Of a stretch of 64,000 nt of DNA, positions 27,357 through 36,400 are shown one piece after another (positions within the stretch are counted from its first letter, which is position 1; each line of letters opens with the position of its first letter). Both the position numbers and the translations under genes were made by a program. Origin of the DNA: Clostridium sp. 28_17 (lineage in GTDB: Bacteria > Bacillota > Clostridia > TANB77 > CAG-508); contig MNRS01000017.1 of assembly GCA_001916065.1 (NCBI GenBank), positions 32,318 to 96,317 on the forward strand, read 5' to 3'. The notes under the pieces were generated by a model that worked only from the letters and a program-made list of their open reading frames with translations, had not been told where the DNA came from and did no database searches.

Positions 27357-27397
27357 CTTATGTTACCTATTATATCACATAAGCCTTGATTTTTCAA
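27357..27397 (-). promoter_or_regulatory. Promoter with operator-like palindrome
   Basis: TTGAAA (27397-27392), 17-bp spacer, TATAAT (27374-27369). CTTATGT at 27357-27363 and ACATAAG at 27377-27383 form a 7-bp inverted repeat that brackets the -10. A second small palindrome, CCTTGAnnnnTCAAGG, overlaps the -35. Confidence 0.65.
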
Positions 27398-27488
27398 GGT
27401 TTTATTAGAATTGTCTATAAAAGGTAGAAATTTGTAGAAAAAAGTTATATAATATGTACGAAATATTTTTATGAAAGGAAAAATTAAA

Positions 27489-30050
27489 ATGATAGATTTA
27501 CTTTCACCTGTTGGTGATTTTGATTGCTTAAAAGCGGCTGTTCAAAATGGAGCAAATAGTGTATACTTTGGTGCAAATTTATTTAGTGCTAGGGCCTTTG
27601 CATCTAATTTTGACACTACTACTTTAGAAAAAGCAATATTATATGCAAAAACAAGAGGTGTAAAAACAAATTTAACTTTAAATACTCTTGTTACTGACGA
27701 CGAGTTTAACGAAGCATTTGAACTAGCAAAAAAAGCATATGAATTTGGTATAGATGCTATAATTGTTCAAGATTTAGGATTGGCAAAACAATTAATTAAA
27801 TATTTTCCAGATTTAGACATACATGCAAGCACCCAAATGACTGCACACAATTTACAAGGAGTTTTAGAATTGCAAAGACTTGGTTTTAAAAGAGTTGTTC
27901 TTTCTCGTGAGCTTTCTCTTCAAGAAATTGAATATATTTGCAAAAATACAAATGTAGAAATTGAAGTTTTTGTTCATGGTGCATTATGTATTTCTTATTC
28001 AGGTCAATGCCTATTTTCTAGTATGGTTGGAGGCCGTTCTGGTAACCGTGGAAAATGTGCACAACCATGTAGATTACCATATAAACTGTTAGAAAATGAT
28101 AAAGAAATTGACAAAGGTCATCTTTTAAGTACGCGTGATTTATGTGGATTAGATTGCATTCCTGATCTAATAAAAGCAGGCGTTACATGCTTAAAAATTG
28201 AAGGTAGAATGAAAAATCCTGAATATGTTGCAACTGTTACTAGAATTTATAGAAAATATATAGACTTGGCAGAAGCCTTAATTAATACGCAAAAATTTAT
28301 AGATGAAGAGAATTTAGATATTTATGATTTTAAAGAAAATACCACAAATGAATCCAAATATATTATTAATGAAAACGATAGAAAAACATTATTACAAGCA
28401 TTTAACAGAGGTATGTCATCTTCTGGGCATCTTTTAAATGAACCCAACAAAAATTTAGTCTTTAAAGACAAGCCTAACAATATGGGATTATTTTTAGGCA
28501 AAGTCCAGAAATATAACAAAAACAAAGGTTACATCACTGTAAAATTACAAGAGTCCATTGAAATTGGTGACACCATATCTTTAGAAAAAGAAAAAGGTTC
28601 TTATAATGTTTCTGAGTTAATGGACAAAAATAGAAATATCAAAGAAACCTCTATCGGCCAGACTGTAACTATTGGTAGAATGAAAGGTAACATCAATTTA
28701 GGTGATAACATATACAAAATGTCTTCTAAAACATTAAGCACGCTTGCTCAAAACAGTATAAATGGTGAACATAGAAAAATATCTTTAAATTGTAAAGTTA
28801 CAATAAAACACAATGAACCATTAAAAATAACAGTTACTCCAACTACAGAGACTGCAAATAATTTAGATATATACTCTAATTTAAATATTACATATAATTC
28901 AGAAATTATACCTGAAAATGCGCAAAATAGACCCTTAGAAAAAGAAAAAATTATTGCTCAAATTAATAAAACCAATGATTCTATTTTTGAGTTTTCTAAT
29001 ATAGAAGTTGAATTAGACCCTAATATCTTTTTACCAAAGTTTAGTGCTACTCTAAATGATTTAAGAAGAAAAGTTTTAGAATCAGTCTATGATTATGCTA
29101 TTTCAAATATCAAAAGAACTTGCATTAAAAAAGTAGAACCAGATTCACTAAACAATGAAGTTAAAAATAGTTTAAACGATAACACTAAAACAATTTCAGT
29201 TTTATTAAATATTTTAAATCTTGACTTTGACTATTCAAGATTAGATGGATTTGATAATATTTATATTCCTTTAAAATATTTTTCAATAAAAAAATATGAT
29301 GGAATTTTGAAAACTTTAGAGCAAAAATTTAATGTTTACATTTATATGCCTACAATAATAAAAGCAAATTACAGAAACCTACTTTTTAGTAATATATTTA
29401 ATACTATTGAAAACCATAATATAAAAGGATTTGTAATTTCTAATATTTCTAATTTATTGTTATTAGAAAATGTTTTAAAAAATCCTGATTACAATTTTGA
29501 TTTAATTGCAAATTATACATTTAATGTTTTCAATTTGCATAGTGTATTAGAACTAAAAAAATTAGGAATTAATAAATATACAATTTCACCTGAATCTACT
29601 AAAGAAATTATAAATAGCCTTTGTAATTTTGTCAAAAATTCAACTATTTCAGGAAATGGTACATCAGGATTAAAAACTCTTTTACCTGCTGAATTAATTG
29701 TTTATGGAAAGACACCTCTTATGAATATGAATTATTGTCCACTTGGTAAGGCTAACAAATGCTACCCTACTTGTACATCTAAATGTATGACTGATAATTC
29801 TTATTTCTTAGAGGATAGACTTAAAATGAAATTTAGAATTTTGTTTGATAATATTCAAACTGTTTCTACAATTTATAATTGTAAAACTACTTCCATTTCT
29901 CCTAATGATTTTTCTAGTGTTAATTGTTATAGAATTGATATTCTGGATGAATCAATTGATGAAATTAATAATATTGTTAATACTGTTAAAAAAGGTGAAC
30001 GTTTAGAAGGTAAAGAATTTACTAATGGAAATATAAATAGAGAAATTTAA
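27489..30050 (+). CDS. Peptidase U32 family protein
   Basis: 853 residues from the ATG at 27489 (AAAGGA site). The U32 catalytic-type domain occupies the first 310 residues: MIDLLSPVGDFDCLKAA, DLDIHASTQMTAHN, and EVFVHGALCISYSGQCLFSS followed by GNRGKCAQPCR, the conserved cysteines. A DUF3656-like region follows (about 330-560) and a second half-barrel with late cysteines (CPLGKANKCYPTC). Members include YrrO/YegQ-like proteins and RlhA, which hydroxylates 23S rRNA; this long two-part form resembles the RlhA group, so an RNA-modification role is as likely as proteolysis. Confidence 0.88.
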   Translation: MIDLLSPVGDFDCLKAAVQNGANSVYFGANLFSARAFASNFDTTTLEKAILYAKTRGVKTNLTLNTLVTDDEFNEAFELAKKAYEFGIDAIIVQDLGLAKQLIKYFPDLDIHASTQMTAHNLQGVLELQRLGFKRVVLSRELSLQEIEYICKNTNVEIEVFVHGALCISYSGQCLFSSMVGGRSGNRGKCAQPCRLPYKLLENDKEIDKGHLLSTRDLCGLDCIPDLIKAGVTCLKIEGRMKNPEYVATVTRIYRKYIDLAEALINTQKFIDEENLDIYDFKENTTNESKYIINENDRKTLLQAFNRGMSSSGHLLNEPNKNLVFKDKPNNMGLFLGKVQKYNKNKGYITVKLQESIEIGDTISLEKEKGSYNVSELMDKNRNIKETSIGQTVTIGRMKGNINLGDNIYKMSSKTLSTLAQNSINGEHRKISLNCKVTIKHNEPLKITVTPTTETANNLDIYSNLNITYNSEIIPENAQNRPLEKEKIIAQINKTNDSIFEFSNIEVELDPNIFLPKFSATLNDLRRKVLESVYDYAISNIKRTCIKKVEPDSLNNEVKNSLNDNTKTISVLLNILNLDFDYSRLDGFDNIYIPLKYFSIKKYDGILKTLEQKFNVYIYMPTIIKANYRNLLFSNIFNTIENHNIKGFVISNISNLLLLENVLKNPDYNFDLIANYTFNVFNLHSVLELKKLGINKYTISPESTKEIINSLCNFVKNSTISGNGTSGLKTLLPAELIVYGKTPLMNMNYCPLGKANKCYPTCTSKCMTDNSYFLEDRLKMKFRILFDNIQTVSTIYNCKTTSISPNDFSSVNCYRIDILDESIDEINNIVNTVKKGERLEGKEFTNGNINREI

Positions 30051-30052
30051 AA

Positions 30053-30122
30053 AATGTCCTTTTGGGATTATTCTGTTTTGGATTTTTATTCCAATCATAA
30101 TATCGTATTCCAAAAGGACATT
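30053..30122. terminator. Bidirectional terminator with long stem
   Basis: AATGTCCTTTTGG pairs with CCAAAAGGACATT, with a secondary ATTGGAATAAA-type hairpin within the loop. Convergent genes on both sides. Confidence 0.8.
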
Positions 30123-30132
30123 CTATATTTAA

Positions 30133-30450
30133 TTAAATTTGTTTACTACTTAAATCAATTAATAAATCCATATTATCATCTTTAGCGGCTTTATTTCTTC
30201 TAATAGCTCCACATTTTTTGCATCTAAAAACAATAACATATCCTTTTTTTCCATCTATTTCCATACTAACTGGTTCTAAATCCCCATGGCATTCTTCTGC
30301 TCTATCTCCTGGATTTTTATCAACATGTTTTGAATGTAAACAATATGGGCAATGATTTCTACATGAATACCCTAATTTAGGTACCTTTTTGCCACAATTT
30401 TCACATATAAATTCTTCGTCTATTTCTGTAAATCTACTATCTTTTAACAT
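30133..30450 (-). CDS. RNHCP domain zinc-binding protein
   Basis: 105 residues built around the RNHCP family pattern: FICENCGKKVP, CRNHCPYCLHSKHVD, PGDRAEECHG and IVFRCKKCGAIRRNKAAKDD. Several CxxC pairs imply one or two zinc sites. Function unknown; members are proposed nucleic-acid binders. Cotranscribed downstream of the nucleoside kinase gene (12 bp gap). Confidence 0.92.
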   Translation of the reverse strand: MLKDSRFTEIDEEFICENCGKKVPKLGYSCRNHCPYCLHSKHVDKNPGDRAEECHGDLEPVSMEIDGKKGYVIVFRCKKCGAIRRNKAAKDDNMDLLIDLSSKQI

Positions 30451-30462
30451 TTTTCACTCCTA

Positions 30463-32106
30463 TTAATGCAAGTCAAATGTTCCTCCACCTAAGAACTCTT
30501 TCAATAATGAATTGTTTGGAACATAATCTCTTGGTATTTCTCTAAAATATTTTAAAATATTTATTAATCTTTGTGCTTCCGCATATTCCTTATATTCAGG
30601 TGTAATTTCTTGTAATAATGGCATTGCTATTGGTTTTAATGCATTTAATTCATATATTAATGATGTATTAAAAATTGTATTTGCTGACTCTTGGAATGGG
30701 AATATATTTTTTTCTTCTCCTTCTGTTACCTTATGCCATGTATTTAATGTATGTAATGCAGAATAACTTCTAAATTGATAATCCCTTACAATTCTTCTTA
30801 TTAAACGAGTATCTGTTGTTGAAATTCTATTGTATCTATCCATGTTTAAAACAGTCAATGCACTAATATATATTTTGTATTTTTGATCCATTGGAATTTG
30901 ACTTGTTAATTTGTCATTTAAACAATGTATCCCTTCTATTACAAGGATTTCGTCATCTGCTAATTTCATTTTTTTGCCATTATATCTTTTTGTACCTACA
31001 GCAAAATCAAATTCTGGAACTTCTATCTCTTCTCCATTCAATAATTTCACCAAATGTTCATTGAATAATTTTAGGTCAATTGCTTCTATACACTCAAAAT
31101 TATATTCTCCATTTTCATCTCTTGGGGTATCTTGTCTTTCTACAAAGTAGTTGTCAACTGATATTGTAACAGGTTTTAATCCATTTAAACGTAATTGAAT
31201 TCCAAGCCTTTGTGCAAATGTTGTTTTTCCTGATGATGATGGTCCTGCAATTAGTACCATTTTTACATTTTTTCTTTTTGCGATATCATCTGCTATATTA
31301 GCAATTTTCTTTTCATGTAAAGCTTCTGCAAGCATTATTACATCTTTTATTCTGTCTTCTTCTATTGCTTTGTTTAACTTATACACTGTTAAAACATCTA
31401 ATACAGAATGGATTTTTTCAAATTCCTCTAATGCCCAAGCCAATTTTTTAGTTTCTTGAAATTCTGGCATTTGTGTTGGCTCTTTTGAACTTGGATATCT
31501 TATTAAAAATCCATTTGCATATTTTACAACATCAAATATTTTTATAACTCCTGTTCTGTTTGCTAGTGTTCCAAAGCAATAGTTATAATATTTTTCGCAG
31601 TAATACATATATATTGGATCATTTTCTTCAAAATCAAATTGCAATCTTCCTTTTGATGTGTCTGTTTCATCATAAAATTTTTGTGCTTCTTTTCTTGTCA
31701 TTTCTACCTTTTTTATTGGTAAATCTTTTTCAATGATTTCTTGCATTTTTTGTTTTAGTTTTTCTGTAAATTCTTTTGTTATTTTTATATTGTCACATTT
31801 ACAGTACATTGCATTGCCAAGTTGATATTCTACCATTAGTTTTTCTTTTGGATATAAACTTTCAAATGCTTTTCCCATTATATATACAATTGTTCTAACA
31901 TATATTTTCATTCCTTCTTTTGATGAAATATCTATTAATTCTATGTTTGCTCCTTCTTCTATTTGTGTTTCTAAATTTCTGTAATCGTTGTTATATAAGC
32001 ATCCTATTACTTCGTATTCACTATTTTTTATTTCTTCTGCCAAGGCTTTTCTTACTGTTAAACCTCTTTCAATTTTTCTTGTTCTTCCTTTATATTTTAT
32101 GTTCAT
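30463..32106 (-). CDS. Uridine kinase-like nucleoside kinase with ThrRS-type N-terminal domains
   Basis: 547 residues. The N-terminus is a TGS-like ubiquitin-fold domain (about 1-65), then a threonyl-tRNA synthetase second-additional-domain-like region (about 70-190), and a P-loop phosphoribulokinase/uridine kinase domain (about 280-480) with Walker A LIAGPSSSGKTTFAQRL near 287 and DNYFVERQDTPRDENGEYNFE. This fusion is common in Firmicutes and Bacteroidetes; the substrate is likely uridine/cytidine but not proven. Strong SigA-like promoter 90 bp upstream. Confidence 0.9.
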   Translation of the reverse strand: MNIKYKGRTRKIERGLTVRKALAEEIKNSEYEVIGCLYNNDYRNLETQIEEGANIELIDISSKEGMKIYVRTIVYIMGKAFESLYPKEKLMVEYQLGNAMYCKCDNIKITKEFTEKLKQKMQEIIEKDLPIKKVEMTRKEAQKFYDETDTSKGRLQFDFEENDPIYMYYCEKYYNYCFGTLANRTGVIKIFDVVKYANGFLIRYPSSKEPTQMPEFQETKKLAWALEEFEKIHSVLDVLTVYKLNKAIEEDRIKDVIMLAEALHEKKIANIADDIAKRKNVKMVLIAGPSSSGKTTFAQRLGIQLRLNGLKPVTISVDNYFVERQDTPRDENGEYNFECIEAIDLKLFNEHLVKLLNGEEIEVPEFDFAVGTKRYNGKKMKLADDEILVIEGIHCLNDKLTSQIPMDQKYKIYISALTVLNMDRYNRISTTDTRLIRRIVRDYQFRSYSALHTLNTWHKVTEGEEKNIFPFQESANTIFNTSLIYELNALKPIAMPLLQEITPEYKEYAEAQRLINILKYFREIPRDYVPNNSLLKEFLGGGTFDLH

Positions 32107-32125
32107 TTGTTTTTCTCCTCCTTTA

Positions 32126-32163
32126 TTTAAATTTATAAAATAAATTTTTTGTATAAATTTAAA
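32126..32163. promoter_or_regulatory. 12-bp inverted repeat in kinase 5' leader
   Basis: TTTAAATTTATA (32126-32137) and TATAAATTTAAA (32152-32163). The hairpin sits just upstream of the ribosome site and could affect translation or mRNA stability. Confidence 0.5.
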
Positions 32164-32194
32164 TTCTTTCTCTTGTTTATTAATTACGTTAATT

Positions 32195-32223
32195 ATTTTA
32201 TACTAATTACTTAAATAAGTCAA
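32195..32223 (-). promoter_or_regulatory. Promoter of nucleoside kinase-RNHCP operon
   Basis: TTGACT, 17-bp spacer, TAAAAT; near-consensus housekeeping promoter. Confidence 0.75.
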
Positions 32224-32301
32224 TAAATTTTATTTCTCCAAGTTATATTTTATACTATTTTGGATATAATTTTATTAAATATATTTGTGGGAGATGGTAT
32301 T

Positions 32302-32490
32302 ATGGATTTACAAAGAGTTCATTCTATTTTGAATAATAAAGAAAAATCAGATGTTTTTTATGATGAACGTCCTGTTTGGATTCAAGGTGTTGATGAAAAA
32401 CGTGATATTGCAAAGGTTGGATTTGTTGATAATTTTGAAGAAAAGGATGTTTATATTGAAGATTTATATGAAAAGAATTTATTTAATTAA
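32302..32490 (+). CDS. sspH: Small acid-soluble spore protein, H type
   Basis: 62 residues starting MDLQRVHSIL at 32302 (GGGAGATG site). Matches the SspH family: VFYDERPVWIQGVDEKRDIAKV then the acidic end (VYIEDLYEKN). H-type SASPs are minor spore-core proteins made under forespore sigma factors. A terminator follows. Confidence 0.9.
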   Translation: MDLQRVHSILNNKEKSDVFYDERPVWIQGVDEKRDIAKVGFVDNFEEKDVYIEDLYEKNLFN

Positions 32491-32513
32491 TATTTGTACA
32501 AACAAATTATAAT

Positions 32514-32545
32514 AGCCCAAAAGATATTTATACATCTTCTGGGCT
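32514..32545. terminator. Terminator between sspH and the convergent gene
   Basis: AGCCCA...TGGGCT stem with an inner AGAT/ATCT extension; weak T-tracts on either strand. Confidence 0.6.
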
Positions 32546-32552
32546 TAATCCA

Positions 32553-33059
32553 TTAATTGTTTAATTGAGCAATCATTTGAATAATCTCAACTCCGTATAG
32601 AGGTCTGGTTTGTTTTCGAATATCTAGCTGGTATTCTATTATAGAATTTAACTTTATTTTTAACATTTCCAAATCATCTGTTGTTAAATTATATATACCA
32701 GTTGTATATCTTGGAAACCTTCCATTTTCTAATAACAGCACTCTTATATTAGAATAATCTTCATCTGAAAGTGTTTCAATTTTATATCCATTAACAATAT
32801 TCAGTTTCATTGCCTTTTGAGCAAGCCTAACCCGTTCTTCTGAAGTTGTTTCTATTTCAACCTCATATATTTTCATTTGAGTTGCTAAATAATGGGCAAT
32901 TATTCTTTTCTCTTCTTGTTTTGAAACTCTTTCATACTTTTCTGATGTAACATAAATTCCATCTTCAAGTATCTCCACTGTTAATTCTACTTCTGAATTT
33001 CCAAGATCCCGCTCTTCAACTTTAAAACCATTTCCATATCTTTCTAATGTCGTCAACAT
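32553..33059 (-). CDS. Hypothetical protein, 168 aa
   Basis: Start chosen at 33059, 8 nt after AAAGGAGG. The protein has no membrane segment. The N-terminal half looks like beta strands (MLTTLERYGNGFKVEERDL, then EVELTVEILEDGIYVTSEKY), the middle and end are helical. I do not recognise a family. It has its own promoter (33178-33206) and an approximately 110-nt leader with two palindromes, suggesting regulated expression. Confidence 0.55.
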   Translation of the reverse strand: MLTTLERYGNGFKVEERDLGNSEVELTVEILEDGIYVTSEKYERVSKQEEKRIIAHYLATQMKIYEVEIETTSEERVRLAQKAMKLNIVNGYKIETLSDEDYSNIRVLLLENGRFPRYTTGIYNLTTDDLEMLKIKLNSIIEYQLDIRKQTRPLYGVEIIQMIAQLNN

Positions 33060-33123
33060 AATGTTTTCCTCCTTTTGCTCTGTCAATTAGTTCACTGGTT
33101 AAAATATTTTTTATATGTATTAA

Positions 33124-33166
33124 CCTGTAAAACAGGATTATAAAAAGTCAATTAGCATTTGCTAAT
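33124..33166. promoter_or_regulatory. Two palindromes in the leader of the 168-aa gene
   Basis: CCTGTAAAACAGG (33124-33136) and ATTAGCATTTGCTAAT (33151-33166) flank a TTGACT sequence. They may be operators or small hairpins. Confidence 0.5.
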
Positions 33167-33177
33167 ATTATGTAAAA

Positions 33178-33206
33178 AGTATATCACCATTTTTTCAAAA
33201 AGTAAA
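33178..33206 (-). promoter_or_regulatory. Promoter of the 168-aa gene
   Basis: TTTACT, 17-bp spacer, TATACT, immediately past the glyS terminator. Confidence 0.6.
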
Positions 33207-33254
33207 GAAAAATCACTGAAAATTCAGTCATTTCGACCTTTCCTAGTGATTTTT
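33206..33254 (-). terminator. glyS terminator
   Basis: AAAAATCACT ... AGTGATTTTT arms with a further AAATGACTGAATTTTCAG arrangement inside; followed by TTTTTCTTTACTTTTT on the minus strand. Confidence 0.8.
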
Positions 33255-33271
33255 ATAAAAAATATTTAATA

Positions 33272-34654
33272 TTAAAATTCGATTTTTTCCGCTATCCAAG
33301 CTTCCAAGTCATCAATTTTAACTCTAACTTGTTCCATTGTGTCTCTATCTCTAACAGTAACTGATTCATCCTCTAAAGTATCAAAATCAACAGTTACGCA
33401 ATATGGTGTTCCAATTTCATCTTCTCTTCTATAACGTTTACCAATTGAACCTGCAGCATCATAATCACACATAAATTTCTTAGCAAGTTTGCTATATACT
33501 TCTTCTGCCTTATCTGACAATTTTTTAGATAATGGAAGTACTGCAACTTTATATGGTGCTAATGCTGGATGTAAGTGTAATACAACTCTTGTATCACCTT
33601 CAGCGATTTCTTCTTCATCATATGCGTTGCATAAAAATGCAAGAACTACTCTGTCTGCTCCTAATGATGGCTCAATTACATATGGTACATATTTTTCGTT
33701 TGTTTCTGGATCTTGATATGATAAATCTTGTTTTGAATGATTCATATGTTGTGTTAAATCATAGTCAGTTCTATCAGCAATTCCCCATAATTCTCCCCAT
33801 CCAAATGGGAAAGCAAATTCTATGTCTGTTGTTGCTTTGCTATAAAATACTAATTCTTCTGGTGAATGGTCTCTTAATCTAATATTTTCTTTTTTCATTC
33901 CTAAATTGATTAAGAAGTTTTCACAATAGTCTTTCCAATATTTATGCCATTCTAAGTCTGTTCCTGGTTTGCAGAAAAATTCAAGTTCCATTTGTTCAAA
34001 TTCTCTTGTTCTAAATGTAAAATTTCCTGGTGTTATTTCGTTTCTAAATGCTTTACCTATTTGGGCAATTCCCATTGGTATTTTCTTTCTTGATGTACGT
34101 AATACATTTTTGAAATCAACAAATATTCCTTGTGCTGTTTCTGGTCTTAAATATACTGTTGATGTTGTATCTTCTGTTACTCCTTGGAATGTTTTAAACA
34201 TTAAGTTGAATTTTCTTATATCTGTAAAGTTTGTTTTTCCACATGATGGACATGGTATTTTATTTTCATTTATGAAATTGATTAATTCTTCATCTGTCAT
34301 TCCATCTGCTATCATGTCTTTTCCGTTTTCATGTGCCCATTCTTCTATTAATTTATCTGCTCTATGTCTTGTTTTACATTCTTTACAGTCTATTAATGGG
34401 TCTGAAAAACCTCCAACATGTCCTGAAGCTACCCATGTTTCTGGGTTCATTAATATTGCTGCATCAAGTCCTACTATATTTGGTTGTTCTTGTATGAATT
34501 TTTTTCTCCATGCTGCTTTTACATTGTTTTTTAATTCATTTCCTAAAGGTCCATAGTCCCAAGTATTTGCTAATCCTCCATAAATTTCTGATCCAGGATA
34601 TATAAATCCTCTTCCTTTGCATAGTGCAACTAATGTGTCCATTGATTTTAACAT
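33272..34654 (-). CDS. glyS: Glycyl-tRNA synthetase (single-chain, dimeric type)
   Basis: 460-residue class II synthetase of the alpha2 type: motif 1 region ([21 protein letters not shown]), motif 2 ([24 protein letters not shown] in pieces near 205-228), motif 3 ([16 protein letters not shown] near 325). Four cysteines ([17 protein letters not shown]) suggest a zinc-binding insertion as in related enzymes. Regulation: a T-box leader lies about 210 bp upstream, and a long copy of the genomic repeat is interposed between the T-box terminator and the gene. Confidence 0.96.
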   Translation of the reverse strand: MLKSMDTLVALCKGRGFIYPGSEIYGGLANTWDYGPLGNELKNNVKAAWRKKFIQEQPNIVGLDAAILMNPETWVASGHVGGFSDPLIDCKECKTRHRADKLIEEWAHENGKDMIADGMTDEELINFINENKIPCPSCGKTNFTDIRKFNLMFKTFQGVTEDTTSTVYLRPETAQGIFVDFKNVLRTSRKKIPMGIAQIGKAFRNEITPGNFTFRTREFEQMELEFFCKPGTDLEWHKYWKDYCENFLINLGMKKENIRLRDHSPEELVFYSKATTDIEFAFPFGWGELWGIADRTDYDLTQHMNHSKQDLSYQDPETNEKYVPYVIEPSLGADRVVLAFLCNAYDEEEIAEGDTRVVLHLHPALAPYKVAVLPLSKKLSDKAEEVYSKLAKKFMCDYDAAGSIGKRYRREDEIGTPYCVTVDFDTLEDESVTVRDRDTMEQVRVKIDDLEAWIAEKIEF

Positions 34655-34733
34655 AATTATTCCTCCCTTTTTATATTATAAAATTTTTGTATATCTTTAT
34701 GCTCGAAAAATTTTGACTTTTAATATCAAAAAG

Positions 34734-34866
34734 CCAGAATTAAGATTTTGTACGCAGTGCAAACTGCTACAAAATCTAATTTCTGCCATATTTATCTTCT
34801 ACAGAAAGTTATCATACTATGATAACAGAAAGTTATCATACTATGATAACTTTCCTAGAATATAAA
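34734..34866. repeat. Terminator-associated palindromic repeat, copy 4 (long form)
   Basis: Same 54-bp hairpin as 24767, then two tandem copies of a 24-bp unit (AGAAAGTTATCATACTATGA plus TAAC), then TTTCCTAGAATAT and the A-run of the T-box terminator. Bases 34734-34825 are identical to 24767-24858. Confidence 0.88.
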
Positions 34867-35018
34867 AAAACTTCCGAGCCTAGCTATACATTTAGCTAGG
34901 GACGAAAGTTTAGTTCCGCGTTTCCACCCTAATTCTTAAAGTTTTGCTTTTGCATTACTTTAAGCACCTTAATTTTTATTACTCCAAAGCTCCCCATACT
35001 TATTTTATTACGAATATT
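34864..35018 (-). promoter_or_regulatory. Glycine T-box leader of glyS
   Basis: The T-box motif AGGGTGGAAACGCG lies at 34930-34917 on the minus strand, followed by the classical TCGTCCCT and a terminator stem CCTAGCTA/TAGCTAGG (34879-34900) with a U7 tract. The TGGA of the bulge fits the U-CCA end expected of tRNA-Gly. Upstream is a stem III candidate (CTTAAAG/CTTTAAG). Stem I is short; GGG/GGA near 34991 is the only plausible specifier region seen. Uncharged tRNA-Gly would stabilise the antiterminator and allow glyS transcription. Confidence 0.9.
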
Positions 35019-35025
35019 TCAGCTT

Positions 35026-35054
35026 ATTATTCGCTCTCTTTAATAAAATGTCAA
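35026..35054 (-). promoter_or_regulatory. Promoter of T-box-glyS transcript
   Basis: TTGACA, 17-bp spacer, AATAAT. Confidence 0.6.
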
Positions 35055-35135
35055 GTACTTTTTCTTTTTCATTGTAATTTTCTTATTTAACTATATATTT
35101 TTATACTACAATTGTTTTTAAAAGTCAAGTTTTTT

Positions 35136-35444
35136 AGGCAATTTTCTTGAAATTGATAAATATGAAAAAGAAAGAAAAGCTATAATGTGTGAAAATAGAG
35201 AATTGAAAGAAAAGTGCGAAAATATGGAAAATGATTATTTTGTTAAACTAAAAAAGAATTACGAAAAGTTATAAATACATTTGAAAAAACAGTAGATAAA
35301 TTCATACATTGGGTATGTACCAAATTTTCAGTTCCTTCTGAAAAAGAATTTATTCGAGATTTTCAAATTAAAAATGCTATTTATCTTGATCCAGAAAAAC
35401 AGATTGAATATGAGGAAGAATTAGAAAACGAATATGAAATGTAA
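35136..35444 (+). pseudogene. MobV/Pre-type mobilization protein, C-terminal remnant
   Basis: Two frames together read as the coiled C-terminus of a plasmid mobilization/recombination protein: LKEKCENMENDYFVKLKKNY in one frame, then VINTFEKTVDKFIHWVCTKF and an acidic end in another. A single frameshift near 35270 separates them, and the relaxase domain is missing altogether. It marks the left part of a decayed mobile element. Confidence 0.6.
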
Positions 35445-35451
35445 ATTTAAC

Positions 35452-35489
35452 AAAAAGATGTCCCTTGTATTACCAAAGGACATCTTTTT
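35452..35489. terminator. Bidirectional terminator
   Basis: AAAAAGATGTCC / GGACATCTTTTT with a 14-nt loop between the Mob remnant and the accessory gene. Confidence 0.9.
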
Positions 35490-35495
35490 GTAAGA

Positions 35496-36251
35496 TTATG
35501 CTTTTTTCAGATCATAATGCTGTACATCTTCGGAACACCATACTTCGAAACCAGGACCCGCATCTTCTCTCAACCCTTTACTAATAACAAGGTTGTTAAA
35601 TTCGAGCAGTTCTCTCTCCAGCTGTGGATTGCTTTTAACCGCTACTCCAAAATTCCAGCCAATGAAATGATCGAGAAAGTCATTTAGAAAATACTTCTTT
35701 GCCTCAATGACTTGATCAGGCTTTACCTTATTGTTTCGGATAGCATCATCGGTAAGCACAAAACTTGCTTTGCCAGTATAGTCCGGACATACTTCATCAT
35801 CAAGTCTGATAGCAAATCCAGCAGAAGCAATGAACATATCATCATCGATGTATTTGGCATACAATCTAACCATCTGCAATATAATATCACTTAAGTTAGT
35901 AATGCACTTAAACGATGATTGATTATCCATTATCATTTTGTTTTCTCCATCAAACTTACCGTACCATTCAATAGGACATGTAGGCATTCCATCATTTGCA
36001 GGATGTAACAATATATAATTGCCTTTTACAGCATAAACTTGGTTTACATACTTTTCATTTGAATGGAGCTTTTTACCTGTCGCTTTTGAAATATATTCGA
36101 TACCATTTTCAGTAGCAACCTTCTTCGCTGTATTTTTTTGAAAATTATCATTGAATGTCTTGGTTGTAACTCCTGTTACTTTCCGTTCTTCTGTTCCTTT
36201 TGTCTCTTCAGCTTTTACTCCGAAAAGATTTGAAAAAAATTTGCTAAGCAT
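35496..36251 (-). CDS. Accessory hypothetical protein of the decayed island
   Basis: 251 residues, intact, with a strong AAGGAGG site. It has a short hydrophobic start (FFSNLFGVK), a linker to about residue 55, and a globular remainder with motifs YAVKGNYILLHPANDGMPTC, FIASAGFAIRLDDEV and GPGFEVWCSEDVQHYD. I do not recognise a family. Its base composition is visibly less AT-rich than the flanking genes and codon use differs, a sign of transfer. Its promoter and leader are duplicated in front of the Cys-rich gene at 37309. Confidence 0.6.
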   Translation of the reverse strand: MLSKFFSNLFGVKAEETKGTEERKVTGVTTKTFNDNFQKNTAKKVATENGIEYISKATGKKLHSNEKYVNQVYAVKGNYILLHPANDGMPTCPIEWYGKFDGENKMIMDNQSSFKCITNLSDIILQMVRLYAKYIDDDMFIASAGFAIRLDDEVCPDYTGKASFVLTDDAIRNNKVKPDQVIEAKKYFLNDFLDHFIGWNFGVAVKSNPQLERELLEFNNLVISKGLREDAGPGFEVWCSEDVQHYDLKKA

Positions 36252-36257
36252 AAAATT

Positions 36258-36359
36258 CCTCCTTACAATTGTTATATGAGAATTATTTATTATTTGCTAT
36301 TTATATCGCATAGCTACGAATTATGTTTATATTATACCACAAAAAACTCTAAAGTACAA
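36258..36359 (-). promoter_or_regulatory. Promoter and twin leader, copy A
   Basis: TTGTAC (36359-36354), 17-bp spacer, TATAAT (36336-36331), then two conserved blocks: a 24-bp block containing CTATTTATATCGCATAG (36297-36320) and a 28-bp block containing the ribosome site (36258-36285), separated by 11 variable bases. Confidence 0.75.
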
Positions 36360-36400
36360 ACGCAACAAGATTTTTAGTAATTTGAAAGGAGTTTTTAATC

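Noticed and set aside
34864..35018. Reading the glyS leader as a glycine riboswitch
   Set aside because: The AGGGTGG..CGCGG and TCGTCCCT sequences are those of a T-box; no glycine aptamer features are seen.
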